A stretch of DNA of 64,000 nt from Rhodococcus sp. 14-1411-2a (GTDB lineage Bacteria; Actinomycetota; Actinomycetes; Mycobacteriales; Mycobacteriaceae), in NCBI RefSeq assembly GCF_002259485.1, contig NZ_NPGA01000009.1, positions 248,001 through 312,000 on the forward strand, written 5' to 3'. The notes beneath the pieces are model-generated. The model made no database searches. It was not told the origin of the DNA and saw only the letters and a program-made list of their open reading frames with translations. Position 1 is the stretch's first letter; each line of letters starts with the position of its first letter. Position numbers and translations under genes: made by a program. Positions 16,206 to 26,280 of the stretch are shown piece after piece.

Positions 16206-19200
16206 CACGCCACACCTTTCCCCACAGCTGCGGTGCCGATCACTCGGCCTAGTGCACGGGCACCGAACTCGCCCAGCATGTCTTCGTGTTCCACATCGAC
16301 CCGGTGAATCGACATCCGCCCGCCCACGAACTGCGTCCACTGCTCCGCACCGTGCGAGCCGCGAGCGGCGAAGTAGTGCACCGGCCCCGCGAACACCGCA
16401 GGCGCGTACGACGCCACCCAGGTGGGAGCCTCCGCGACGGGACGATACATTCGCCGCAGATGATCCACGGTGAGAAACGCCAGTTCACTTATGTTCTCGC
16501 GCAATCGATCCACGATGGTCTCGAACGAGTCACCCTCGACCCCGAGCTGACGAGCAAGATCGTCGATGCCGAACTCTGCGGCGCCCTCCGGTGCCGAGAG
16601 CTGCGCGTCGACGAGCGCCAACAGCGCGACGTCCTCACCTTCCGACTGCAGTTGCGTCGCAACAGCATGCGCGATCACCCCACCGAGCGACCATCCGAGC
16701 AGGTGGTACGGACCGTGCGACTGAACGCTCCGGATCCCGCGCACGTATCTCTCCGCGAACTCCTCGATCGAGGTCGGCGCAGCGTCGTCGTCGGCGATGC
16801 CGGGCACCTGAAGCCCGTACAGCGGACGTTCGGTCTCCCCGAGCAGCGAGAGGTAGCTCCACGCGATTCCGATGGCCGGGTGCACACAGAACAGCGGTGC
16901 GCCCACCCCCTCGGTTCGCAACGGAAGCACCACCTCGAAGGCACCGTCCGCACCGTGATCGCCCGCGTCGAGTTGTGCTGCCAGGGCCGAGATCGTCGGA
17001 TGTACCAGCAGCAGACTGATCGGAAGCCGACGGTCGAGCCGGTCCCCCAGCGCATCCATTACCTGCACCGCCGAGAGGGAGTGCCCACCGAGATCGAAGA
17101 AATTGTCGTCCACACCGATGCCCTCGCCGGCCACCTGCAGGACGTCGGAGAACACGGCATGTACCAGTACTTCGTTCGCGGAGACCGGGGCACGCCGTTC
17201 GGTCGACACGATCGAGGGCTCGGGCAACGTGCTCGCATCGACTTTGCCGGACAACGTCATCGGCAGTGCATCGACGACGGTGACGGTACTGGGCACCATG
17301 TACGCCGGCAGTGTCCTGGCCAGGAACTCGCGGGCCTCCCGCGGTTCGATGCCGCCCACCACGTAGGCAGCGAGCGACTGTCCACGACCGATCACGCTGG
17401 CCTGACGCACATCTCGGTGACGCAGCAGTGCCGCTTCCACCTCGGACAGCTCGACGCGATGGCCGCGAACCTTGACCTGCGAATCGATCCGACCCAGATA
17501 TTCGAGTTCACGATCGCTACCCCGAACAACGCTGCTTTGAACAACCCAGCGCACCAGATCGCCTGTCCGGTAGAGCCGACCGTCACCGAACGGATCGGCA
17601 ACGAAGCTACTCGCCGTCGTTCCGCTCTGTCCCAGATACCCTTCGGCGAGGCCGGCCCCGCCCAGGTAGAGCTCCCCGACGACGTTGTTGCCCACCGGGC
17701 GTAAACGGGCATCGAGTACCACTGCGTCGAAGCCGCGAACCGGTCCACCGATGGTCACCGGCACCGCCGGGCCCCACTCACGCTGGTCCGTGGTGCAGGT
17801 ACTCATGACGGTCCCCTCGGTGGGGCCGTAGGCGTTGAACACCGAGCATCGACGCGACCATCGTTGCAGCAGTGCAGAATTGGCAGCTTCACCTGCCATG
17901 ACGATCACTCGGAGCGACGGCACGGCTTCCGCGTCGGTCACCTGGAGGACGGTCGGCGTGAGGCACGCGTGGGTCACCTGGTGTTGCTCGATGAGCGATT
18001 CGAGCTCGCGTCCTCCGTGCACCTCGGGCGGAACGATCACCGTGCTGGCTCCCGCACCGACGGCCATCAGTGTCTCGAAGATCGACGCGTCGAAACTGGG
18101 CGATGCGAACTGGAGTACCCGCGATCCCGGCTCCACTCCGAAGAGATCTCGTTGGCTCTGCACCAGATTCGCGATGCCGCGGTGCGTCACCCGCACACCC
18201 TTGGGCACCCCGGTGGAACCGGAGGTGTAGACGACGTACGCCACACTGTCGTGAGGTGCCTCGCGACCATCGACACGATCGAGCTCGTCGCCGGTGACGC
18301 TCATCCAGTCGGCACCGGCCGAATGGAAGTCGGCTGCCGAGATTCCCGTGACCGGGGCAGCGCGCTCGAGGATCTCCTGCACCCGGGCCACGGGTTGAGA
18401 CGGGTCGATGGACAGGAAGCCGGCACCGGTCTTGGCCACGGCCCAGATCGCGACGAGGTAGTCGACGGAGCGAGGATAGGCAATCGCCACCAGCACATCT
18501 GGCCGAGCACCTACGCGGATCAATTTGTCTGCCAGTGCATTCGACTGTCGGTCCACCTCGCGGTAGGTCAGCGATCGCGAGCCCTCGATCACCGCGACAT
18601 TGTCGGGCCAACTCTGCACTGCCTGCTGAAACACTGTCGCCAGTGTGAGTCCGGGGGCGCTGTCGTGGTGCGAGGTAACGGCCGATGGGACGTGCCCGAA
18701 CTCCGCGCTGCCCAGCCGAATGTTCGGCCGCGTGGAGACCATCGTCAACACCTCGGTCAGGCGCTCGGCGAGTCCGAGAATCACCGATCGCGAGAACCGT
18801 GCGGGCGAGTATCCGAGATGGCCGATCAGTCCGGCCTCGGACTCGTCGACCAGGACCTCGAGGTCGAACTGCGTGTCCGTGATGTCCACGCGATGCGGGG
18901 TGATCGACGTCGACCCCAGTTCGATTGTCGGAGTTGCCGTGTCACCGAAGGCCAGGAGAACCTGGAACAGCGGATGGGTATCGACGGCGCGCGTGGGCTG
19001 CACCGCGTCCACCACCTGCTCGAACGGGACGTCCGAGTTCGCGAATGCATCGAGATCCCGGTCGCGGACCGCGGTGACGAAGTCCTCGAACGTCGTCGAC
19101 GGATCGACTTCCGTCCTGAGCACGACGGTACCGACGAACATGCCGACGAGGTGATCGAGTGCCGGGTCGGTTCGGCCACCCACCGGGGTCCCGATGGCGA

Positions 19201-22200
19201 TGTCCTGGGTACCACTGGCTTCTGCGAGCACGGCGGCCAGCGCTGCGTGGACCACGACGAATACCGTTGCGCCCACACGATGCGCGAGCGAACGCAGCAG
19301 CGTGAGGGTGTCCGGACCGACGGTGAACTCCACGGCCGTCGCATCGGCCGAGGGATCAGGGGTTCCGGTCGGCAGGTCGAGGAACTCCGGCACGCCGGCC
19401 AGGGTGTTTCGCCAGAACTCGAGCTGGTCCGACGCCACGGCGTCGAGCACAGTGCGCTGCCACACTCGGTAATCCGAGTAGTCGACGCTGAGAGAGCCGA
19501 ATTGCGGTGTCGATCCGGCTATTCGGGCCAGCAGGGCGGTCTCGACATCTCGGGCCAGCGGACGAAGTGAGAGCCCGTCGACCGCGATGTGGTGTGCAAC
19601 AACGGACAGCACCCGCTCGCCGCCTCGGTCCAGTAGGCCGAGGCGTAGCGGTGCTTCGAGGGTCAGATCGAAGCCGTGCAGGGCCAGAGCATCGTGCCCT
19701 GCGTGAGCATCGTCCAACGTCGACAGCACGATCTGCGGGTCGAGAACAACGGTGACGGGACCGTTCGCGGTCGACGGGTACACCGTGCGCAGCGGTGTAT
19801 GACGTTCCAGCACATCGGCTATCGCGGCGCGCAGAACATCGAGCTCCAGATCCGCCGGAAGCGGTACCTCGACAGCGATGTTGTACGCGGCCGATGTCGG
19901 GTCGTATCGATTCTGCAGCCAGATTCGGCGTTCGGCCGACGCAAGACCGGGGTACGACCGCGCGCCCGGATCGTGGACCAGAGCGGGTAGCGGAGTGTAG
20001 TTCTCGGACAACAACTCGATCGCCGACGCGAGCTGCTGCGCGGTGGGAGATTCGAAGACGGTCCGCACCGGAACATGGGTACCGAGCGCCGCACTGATGC
20101 GGGTTGCCGCACGCGTCGCGACGAGGGAGTCCCCGCCGAGGACGAAGAAATTGTCGTCGACGGCAGGATTCTCGATGCCCAGCAGGTCGGCGAAGATTCC
20201 GAGCACCACCTCCTGCGCCAACGTGCGCGCCACCGCCGGATCGCCGCCGGTAAGCGCCTCCGAGTACAGGGCGGTGAAATCCACTTTGCCGTTGCCGGTC
20301 AGCGGAATACCGTCGATCCGGGTGATGACCGCCGGCTGCATCGACAACGGCAGCCGGTCCAGCAGCCACTGGGCAGCGTCCTGGCCATCGAGGCCCACCA
20401 CCCAGGCGTGAATTCTGTTCTCACGTACCGCTGTCACCACTCCACCGACATCGGGGTGCGCCGTCAGTGCACTCTCGATCTCCCCCAGTTCGACGCGCAC
20501 ACTGTTGATCTGGACCTGGTCGTCCCGGCGCCCGCGGAAATCGAGCATTCCCGACGGCTGCTGCCGAACGAGGTCTCCGGACCGGTACATCCGCGTGCCG
20601 CCGGGTGCCGCGAGAAAGCGCGCGGCGGTCGACGCCGGGTCCGCGTGGTAGCCGCGAGCCACGCTCGAGCCTGCGAGGTACAGCTCCCCGACGCCTCCGA
20701 GTGGCACCGGATGCAACCGGTCGTCGAGCACGAGCGCTCCCACATGCGCCAGCGGCCGACCGATGGTGACCGGTTCACCGGCACGAAGCGACTCGGCCAG
20801 CGTGGCCACCACCGTCGCCTCACTGGGACCGTAGGCGTTCAGCATCGACCGCCCGGCCGACCAGTCGTCGACGACACCGGTGCCCAGCACGTCACCGCCG
20901 ACGGCGACGGTCTCGATCCCGGGGGTCGGCGGCACGGTGGCGAGCACCGCGGGTGTGGACAGGTAGTGGGTGACGCGATGCGCAGTGAGGAAGGCCGACA
21001 TCTCGTCCCCGCCGAGTAGGTCCGGCGGCGCGATCACCATGGTCGCCCCGGCCCCGAAAGCAAGGACGAGTTCGAGAACAGCGGCATCGAAGTTGACCGA
21101 GTAGCCGTGGAGCACGCGCGAACTCGAGGTCACGCCGTACCGCGGAATGACCTGCTGCGCAAGCGCATACACACCCTGATGCGTCACCACCACGGGCTTG
21201 GGCGTTCCCGTCGAACCCGACGTGTGAATCACGTAGGCGGGGTGCGCAGGTTGCAGCGCTGCCAGGCGATCCGCATCCGTCAGGGCCAGGTCGCTGAACT
21301 GGTGGGCCTGCGTCTCGTCGAGCCAGTGCACTGTCGACTCGAGCCCGCCGAAGCCGATCTCGATGTGCCCCAGCATCTGTTCGCGGCGAGCGGCCGGGTA
21401 ACGCGGGTCCACGGGCACGAACACGCCGCCCGCCTTCACCACGGCCCACAGCGCGACGATGTATTCGGCCGAGCGTTCGAGAGACAGGGCCACAAGAGTT
21501 TCCGGCCCGACGCCATGTGCGATAAGCAGCCGTGCGATCCGGTTCGAGCGAGAATCGAGCTCGGTGTACGTCATCGATTCCAGTCCGTCGACAGCAACAG
21601 CACCGGACATGACTGTGCCACCGCTCAACACATCCAGCAGCGTGCCGTCGATCATCGACGACGGCAGAGCCGGCGTGTCGGCAAGCGCAAGATCACCGAC
21701 GACAAAGGCCGGGTTGGCGACCGCTGCGTTCAAAAAAGCCAGAATCACCGACGCGAATTGTTCGACGGTGGCCCGCTGATAGAGGTCCACCGCGTACTCG
21801 ATCTGGCCGGTCGACGATGCCGAATCACACTGTTCGTCCGCAAGCACGAGCGTCAGATCGAATTCCGAGGTGCGGGTGGGTATCTCGAGCACCGAGACGG
21901 GCAGGTACTCGACCGATCGGTGCGGCGCATTGTCGAATGCCAACATCACCTGGAACAACGGATGCCGGTCGAGGGATCGATCGGTCGCCAGGGCGTCGAC
22001 GATGCGCTCGAACGGGACGTCGGAATGCGAGAAGGCATCGAGATCTGCCGTGCGGACTACATCGAGCAGGGACGTGAAACTGTCCGACGGGTCCACAGTG
22101 ACTGCGAGAGGCAGGGTTCCGACGAACATCCCCACCATCTCGTCGAGCGCTTCGTGTCCACGCCCGGCCGTCGGAGACCCGACAACCACCCGATTCGAGG

Positions 22201-25200
22201 TTCCGAAGCGGCTCAGGGCCGCGGCCACTGCGGCGTGGACGACCATGAACGTGGTCGAGTTCGTCCGTCGGGCGAGCTCACGAATGCCCGAGTGCAACTG
22301 CGATCCGATCTCGAACGGAACTGCATCCGTTCTCATCGATTGCACCGCAGGCCTGGGGAAGTCCGCAGGTAGCTCCGCCGCTGCGAAGTCGGTATCACCC
22401 AGAATTGACGACCAGTACGAGAGCTGTTCGTCGGCAACCGAATCCACCACTGCCCGGTTCCACACCGCGTACTGACCGTACTGCGCGCGCAGACGCGGCC
22501 AGGTGGGCGCGTGACCCGCTGCCCGAGAGGCGTGGGCGAAAGCGAAGTCGCGTACGAGCGGGTCGACCGACCACCCGTCCATCGAAATGTGGTGCACCAC
22601 CACCACCACGACCACGGTGTCGCCGGATTCCTGCACGTTCAGAAGCGTTGCGCGGATGGGTACCTCGGCCGACACATCGAAGCCCTCGGTCGCGACCACT
22701 GCGACAGCGGAGTCCAGATCCCGCTCGGAGACGGTGCGCTCGGGTACCTCGACGAGGACGGTATCGGTGGGCCGCACCACCTGCCGCGGACCGTCGTCAT
22801 CGGCCGGGTAGTAGGTGCGCAGGGCTTCGTGTCGCTCGATGACGTCGCGCAGAGCCGTCAGAACCATCGCGGGATCGTCACCGGCTCCGACTCGCACTGC
22901 CACGGGCATGTTGTACGCGGGCGATGCGGGATCGAACTGGTTGAGGAACCACAGCCGCTGCTGCGCGTACGACAGCGGGATACGCCCCGGCACAACGGTA
23001 TCGAGTAGTTCGAGTGACGGCTCGGAAACAGACGACGCGTCGATGGCCGCCGCGACTGCGCGGACTGTGGGATCGGCGAACAGTACGGTCAACGAGATTG
23101 CGGAACCGAGGCGTGCGAGAACGCGGGTAGCGCTGAGCGAGTCACCGCCGAGCTCGAAGAACGAGTGCTCGCGCCCCACCTTCTCGACACCGAGGACGTC
23201 GGCGAAGGCTCCCGCCACGGTGCGTTCGGTATCGGTCTGCGGCGCAACGTATTCGGTATCGACGAATGCGGTGGGGGCCGGCAACGCACGACGGTCGACC
23301 TTGCCGCTCGCGGTCATGGGTAGCGCATCGAGAACCACGACGGTGCTGGGAACCATCCAGGCGGGCAGACGGTTCCGCAGGCGACCGTCCAGCTCCGCCG
23401 AGGCACCGGTGACGTACAGAACGAGTCGGTTGTCGCGCACGACGGCCACGGCCGCGGTCACTCCCGCACACGTGGTGGCCGCGGACTCCACCTCGCCGAG
23501 TTCGAGACGACGCCCGTGCAGCTGGATCTGCTGATCACTGCGGCCGAGGTACTCCATCGTGGACCCGTCGAACGACCGACGGACGATGTCTCCCGTGCGG
23601 TACAGCCGAGCTCCGGCTGTCCCGGGGTCTGCGACGAACCGCGTCGACGTCACGCCCGGCTGACCGCTGTAACCGCGGGCGAGTCCGTCTCCACCGAGAT
23701 AGAGCTCGCCGACGCCTCCGTACGGCGTGGGCCGCAGGTGCGCGTCGAGCACCAACGCGCGAATACCCGGTAGCGGCGCACCGATCGTCACCCGTTCGGC
23801 GGCGCGCATCGGGTCGGACAACGTGGCCAACACCGTCGCCTCGGTCGGCCCGTAGGCGTTGCGCATCGTTCGATCGGCGGAGACGAACCTGTCCCGCAAC
23901 GCGGGTGGGCACTCCTCGCCCCCGACGTCGAAGACGTCGATGGAGCTGAGGTCGTCCGGGTCCAGAGTCGCCAGCACGGTGGGCGAGGTGATCAGATGCG
24001 TGATCTTCTCGCGGTCCAACACGCCGGCGAGGGCAGGACCGGCGTAGACGTCGGCTGGGGCGATCACCAGGGTGGCACCGGCAGCGAATGCGGCAAGTAG
24101 CTCCTGGATGGATGCGTCGAAGACCGGCGACGCCGCCTGCAGTACGCGCGAGTCGGGGGTGACGGCATATCGGTCGACGACGTTGGCTGCGAGTTGCGCG
24201 AGTCCGCGGTGAGTGACGCTGACGGCCTTGGGTTTTCCCGTCGACCCCGAGGTGTGGATGACGTAGGCCTCGTTGTCGACGTGCAGGGTCGGCGGCGTGA
24301 ACGCGACCGGGTCGGCGTCGAGCAGGTCCTCGAGGACGAACCATCGGACAGTGCTCGGAAGGTGGTCCACACCGGCACGAGTCGTGATGCCGAATTCCAC
24401 GTGCGCATCGGCGAGCACTGCAGCCAGCCGCTGGGCGGGCTCGGCGGGGTCGAGTGGAACGAACGAGGCGCCCGAGATCGAGACCGACCACGACGCCAGC
24501 AATGATTCGTAGGAGCGTTCGATCGCGACGGCGATTCGCTTCTCCGGGCCTGCGCCGATCGAGACGAGTTGCGCAGCAATGTGTTCCGCGACCCTGGTGA
24601 AGTCGTCACTGGATTGATCGACTCCGGTGGCACGCACCACCGCGCCGGTCGTCAGCAACGACGGCAGCAGTGCGGGGGCGACGGTCGCCGTGGAGTGCCC
24701 GTCGAGCAGCGCTGTCTTCTCCTCGGCATGGAGGACGTCGAGCTCGGACACCGCGAGTCCCTCGGGGGCGTGGACCACCTCGCCCAGTAGCGCCAGGAAG
24801 CGTCGGTGGTGGGCTGCGAGCTCGTCGGTGCTGTAGAGCGCGGGGTTACCGAGGAAGTCGACGCGGGTGCTGGTGCCGGCGACACCGGGGTAGACGTTGA
24901 CCATCATGTCGTCGATGGGACCGCTCGAGAGCACGCGGTATTCGCCGATCACGTCGCCGAGCCGAATTGTGCTGTTGTACATCATGATGTTGACCGTGGG
25001 ACCGAAAACCCCGCGTCCGGCTGCGGCACTGCCGGTACCGTCGCCGGTGGCCCGCTGCATGTCCTCGACGCGGAATCGCTGATGGCGAAGTGCACCGGTG
25101 AGTTCCACCTGAATCCGTCGAAGGAGTTCTTCGACGGTGACCCCTTGTTCGACGCCGATGCGCAGCGGCACGACGTTGGACATCATGCCGGACGATTCCC

Positions 25201-26074
25201 GCAGTTTGGTGGTCGCTCGGCCCGATACCGGCAGGCTGAGCATGACGTCGTCGGTGTCGGTCATGCGCGCGAGATAGAGCGCGAAGGTGGCGAGCACAAC
25301 GGGGACATCGGAGGAGTTGCACCGATGTGCCACTGCTGCAACGGCTTCGGTGAGGTCGGCGTCCAGCACAGCACCGACGCTGACCGTCACTCCGCTGGGA
25401 GCGGCCGGTTCGTGTGGGCTGCCGGCCAGCCTGGGGGCTTCGAGGTGGCCGTCGAGGCGACCGAGCCAGTACTGGCGGTCGGTCTCGTAGCGGGAGGAGT
25501 CGGGGTACGCGGCCTCGTAGTCGTAGATCTCCCGCACTCCGATGGCGCGGGTCTTCGGGATCTCGGTGCCCGTGATCAACGCGGTGTACACCGCTGCGGT
25601 GCGCTCCTGCACCGAGATTGCGCCGAGGCCGTCCATCACGATGTGGTGAGCCCGGCTGTACCAGTAGTAGTGGCAAGCGCCCACCTGGATGATTTCGGAG
25701 GCGATCAGTTGGTCGCGAACCAGATCCACCGGCTTCCGGTACTGCTCGTCCATGTAGCGCTGGGCATCGTCGATGGGATGCTCGCGGTCGGTGAAATCGC
25801 GGTAGATCATCGCGTACGGCACGCGCAGGTCCGACCATTGGTACGGGTGACCGTCGTCCACGCCGATCCGCACTGCAGGCGATTCCAGCTGTCGGCAGGC
25901 GATGTCCGTCGCGCGAATCAACACGGACGGGTCGATATCACCGCGAATCTCGACGTATTGAGCAATGGTGAACGGCACATCCGGGGCCAGCTGCTGAGCG
26001 AGGTAGATGTTCATCTGAGCAGCCGACAGAGGGAAGCGGCCATCCTCGAACCGATCGTCCGCCTCTGGCGACAC
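16205..26074 (-). CDS. Three-module nonribosomal peptide synthetase (C-A-T-C-A-T-C-A-T-TE)
   Basis: A 3289-residue NRPS. Condensation domains carry HHIVMDG (about residue 144), HHISMDG (1160) and HHIAVDG (2161). Adenylation domains carry TSGSTG at about 610, 1618 and 2616. Carrier sites are GGDS at 975 and 1978 and GGHS at 2993. A thioesterase with GWSLGG (about 3128) ends the chain. There are no epimerisation or methylation domains. An N-terminal C domain suggests acylation of the first residue or an upstream donor. By hand alignment the specificity residues read DAQIDGAVL, DALLAGAVV and DAFCVAAVM: the second looks hydrophobic and the third Phe-like, with low certainty. A1 lacks a clear N-terminal TYxEL core. 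GTG 26074 has AGGAGG seven bases upstream. Confidence 0.93.
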   Translation of the reverse strand: MSPEADDRFEDGRFPLSAAQMNIYLAQQLAPDVPFTIAQYVEIRGDIDPSVLIRATDIACRQLESPAVRIGVDDGHPYQWSDLRVPYAMIYRDFTDREHPIDDAQRYMDEQYRKPVDLVRDQLIASEIIQVGACHYYWYSRAHHIVMDGLGAISVQERTAAVYTALITGTEIPKTRAIGVREIYDYEAAYPDSSRYETDRQYWLGRLDGHLEAPRLAGSPHEPAAPSGVTVSVGAVLDADLTEAVAAVAHRCNSSDVPVVLATFALYLARMTDTDDVMLSLPVSGRATTKLRESSGMMSNVVPLRIGVEQGVTVEELLRRIQVELTGALRHQRFRVEDMQRATGDGTGSAAAGRGVFGPTVNIMMYNSTIRLGDVIGEYRVLSSGPIDDMMVNVYPGVAGTSTRVDFLGNPALYSTDELAAHHRRFLALLGEVVHAPEGLAVSELDVLHAEEKTALLDGHSTATVAPALLPSLLTTGAVVRATGVDQSSDDFTRVAEHIAAQLVSIGAGPEKRIAVAIERSYESLLASWSVSISGASFVPLDPAEPAQRLAAVLADAHVEFGITTRAGVDHLPSTVRWFVLEDLLDADPVAFTPPTLHVDNEAYVIHTSGSTGKPKAVSVTHRGLAQLAANVVDRYAVTPDSRVLQAASPVFDASIQELLAAFAAGATLVIAPADVYAGPALAGVLDREKITHLITSPTVLATLDPDDLSSIDVFDVGGEECPPALRDRFVSADRTMRNAYGPTEATVLATLSDPMRAAERVTIGAPLPGIRALVLDAHLRPTPYGGVGELYLGGDGLARGYSGQPGVTSTRFVADPGTAGARLYRTGDIVRRSFDGSTMEYLGRSDQQIQLHGRRLELGEVESAATTCAGVTAAVAVVRDNRLVLYVTGASAELDGRLRNRLPAWMVPSTVVVLDALPMTASGKVDRRALPAPTAFVDTEYVAPQTDTERTVAGAFADVLGVEKVGREHSFFELGGDSLSATRVLARLGSAISLTVLFADPTVRAVAAAIDASSVSEPSLELLDTVVPGRIPLSYAQQRLWFLNQFDPASPAYNMPVAVRVGAGDDPAMVLTALRDVIERHEALRTYYPADDDGPRQVVRPTDTVLVEVPERTVSERDLDSAVAVVATEGFDVSAEVPIRATLLNVQESGDTVVVVVVVHHISMDGWSVDPLVRDFAFAHASRAAGHAPTWPRLRAQYGQYAVWNRAVVDSVADEQLSYWSSILGDTDFAAAELPADFPRPAVQSMRTDAVPFEIGSQLHSGIRELARRTNSTTFMVVHAAVAAALSRFGTSNRVVVGSPTAGRGHEALDEMVGMFVGTLPLAVTVDPSDSFTSLLDVVRTADLDAFSHSDVPFERIVDALATDRSLDRHPLFQVMLAFDNAPHRSVEYLPVSVLEIPTRTSEFDLTLVLADEQCDSASSTGQIEYAVDLYQRATVEQFASVILAFLNAAVANPAFVVGDLALADTPALPSSMIDGTLLDVLSGGTVMSGAVAVDGLESMTYTELDSRSNRIARLLIAHGVGPETLVALSLERSAEYIVALWAVVKAGGVFVPVDPRYPAARREQMLGHIEIGFGGLESTVHWLDETQAHQFSDLALTDADRLAALQPAHPAYVIHTSGSTGTPKPVVVTHQGVYALAQQVIPRYGVTSSSRVLHGYSVNFDAAVLELVLAFGAGATMVIAPPDLLGGDEMSAFLTAHRVTHYLSTPAVLATVPPTPGIETVAVGGDVLGTGVVDDWSAGRSMLNAYGPSEATVVATLAESLRAGEPVTIGRPLAHVGALVLDDRLHPVPLGGVGELYLAGSSVARGYHADPASTAARFLAAPGGTRMYRSGDLVRQQPSGMLDFRGRRDDQVQINSVRVELGEIESALTAHPDVGGVVTAVRENRIHAWVVGLDGQDAAQWLLDRLPLSMQPAVITRIDGIPLTGNGKVDFTALYSEALTGGDPAVARTLAQEVVLGIFADLLGIENPAVDDNFFVLGGDSLVATRAATRISAALGTHVPVRTVFESPTAQQLASAIELLSENYTPLPALVHDPGARSYPGLASAERRIWLQNRYDPTSAAYNIAVEVPLPADLELDVLRAAIADVLERHTPLRTVYPSTANGPVTVVLDPQIVLSTLDDAHAGHDALALHGFDLTLEAPLRLGLLDRGGERVLSVVAHHIAVDGLSLRPLARDVETALLARIAGSTPQFGSLSVDYSDYRVWQRTVLDAVASDQLEFWRNTLAGVPEFLDLPTGTPDPSADATAVEFTVGPDTLTLLRSLAHRVGATVFVVVHAALAAVLAEASGTQDIAIGTPVGGRTDPALDHLVGMFVGTVVLRTEVDPSTTFEDFVTAVRDRDLDAFANSDVPFEQVVDAVQPTRAVDTHPLFQVLLAFGDTATPTIELGSTSITPHRVDITDTQFDLEVLVDESEAGLIGHLGYSPARFSRSVILGLAERLTEVLTMVSTRPNIRLGSAEFGHVPSAVTSHHDSAPGLTLATVFQQAVQSWPDNVAVIEGSRSLTYREVDRQSNALADKLIRVGARPDVLVAIAYPRSVDYLVAIWAVAKTGAGFLSIDPSQPVARVQEILERAAPVTGISAADFHSAGADWMSVTGDELDRVDGREAPHDSVAYVVYTSGSTGVPKGVRVTHRGIANLVQSQRDLFGVEPGSRVLQFASPSFDASIFETLMAVGAGASTVIVPPEVHGGRELESLIEQHQVTHACLTPTVLQVTDAEAVPSLRVIVMAGEAANSALLQRWSRRCSVFNAYGPTEGTVMSTCTTDQREWGPAVPVTIGGPVRGFDAVVLDARLRPVGNNVVGELYLGGAGLAEGYLGQSGTTASSFVADPFGDGRLYRTGDLVRWVVQSSVVRGSDRELEYLGRIDSQVKVRGHRVELSEVEAALLRHRDVRQASVIGRGQSLAAYVVGGIEPREAREFLARTLPAYMVPSTVTVVDALPMTLSGKVDASTLPEPSIVSTERRAPVSANEVLVHAVFSDVLQVAGEGIGVDDNFFDLGGHSLSAVQVMDALGDRLDRRLPISLLLVHPTISALAAQLDAGDHGADGAFEVVLPLRTEGVGAPLFCVHPAIGIAWSYLSLLGETERPLYGLQVPGIADDDAAPTSIEEFAERYVRGIRSVQSHGPYHLLGWSLGGVIAHAVATQLQSEGEDVALLALVDAQLSAPEGAAEFGIDDLARQLGVEGDSFETIVDRLRENISELAFLTVDHLRRMYRPVAEAPTWVASYAPAVFAGPVHYFAARGSHGAEQWTQFVGGRMSIHRVDVEHEDMLGEFGARALGRVIGTAAVGKGVA

Positions 26075-26280
26075 TCCCCGACCTCCTCAACGCCCGCACC
26101 CTGACGGCTTCGATTCGGCCGGCGGCACCGCTCATCGACGTCGATCTTTTCATCGCCCACTACAAACTAGTCGACACACTGTGAATGCTCTACCTGGATC
26201 GAAGACAGGTACGCCAGATCGACCACTCCCCTTTAGGCTGTGCACTCGAATACATTTCCTCAACCGAGAGGCCACCGACG

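Noticed and set aside
16205..26074. NRPS as the biosynthetic gene for the siderophore taken up by the 9183 binding protein
   Set aside because: No siderophore tailoring genes (hydroxylase, DHB synthesis), no iron box near the NRPS, and the two loci are separated by unrelated genes.
24806..26104. Long open frame antisense to the NRPS (also 17864-19570, 16286-17704)
   Set aside because: High-GC antisense shadows; the NRPS frame has all expected motifs, and the shadows show no protein-like pattern or ribosome sites.
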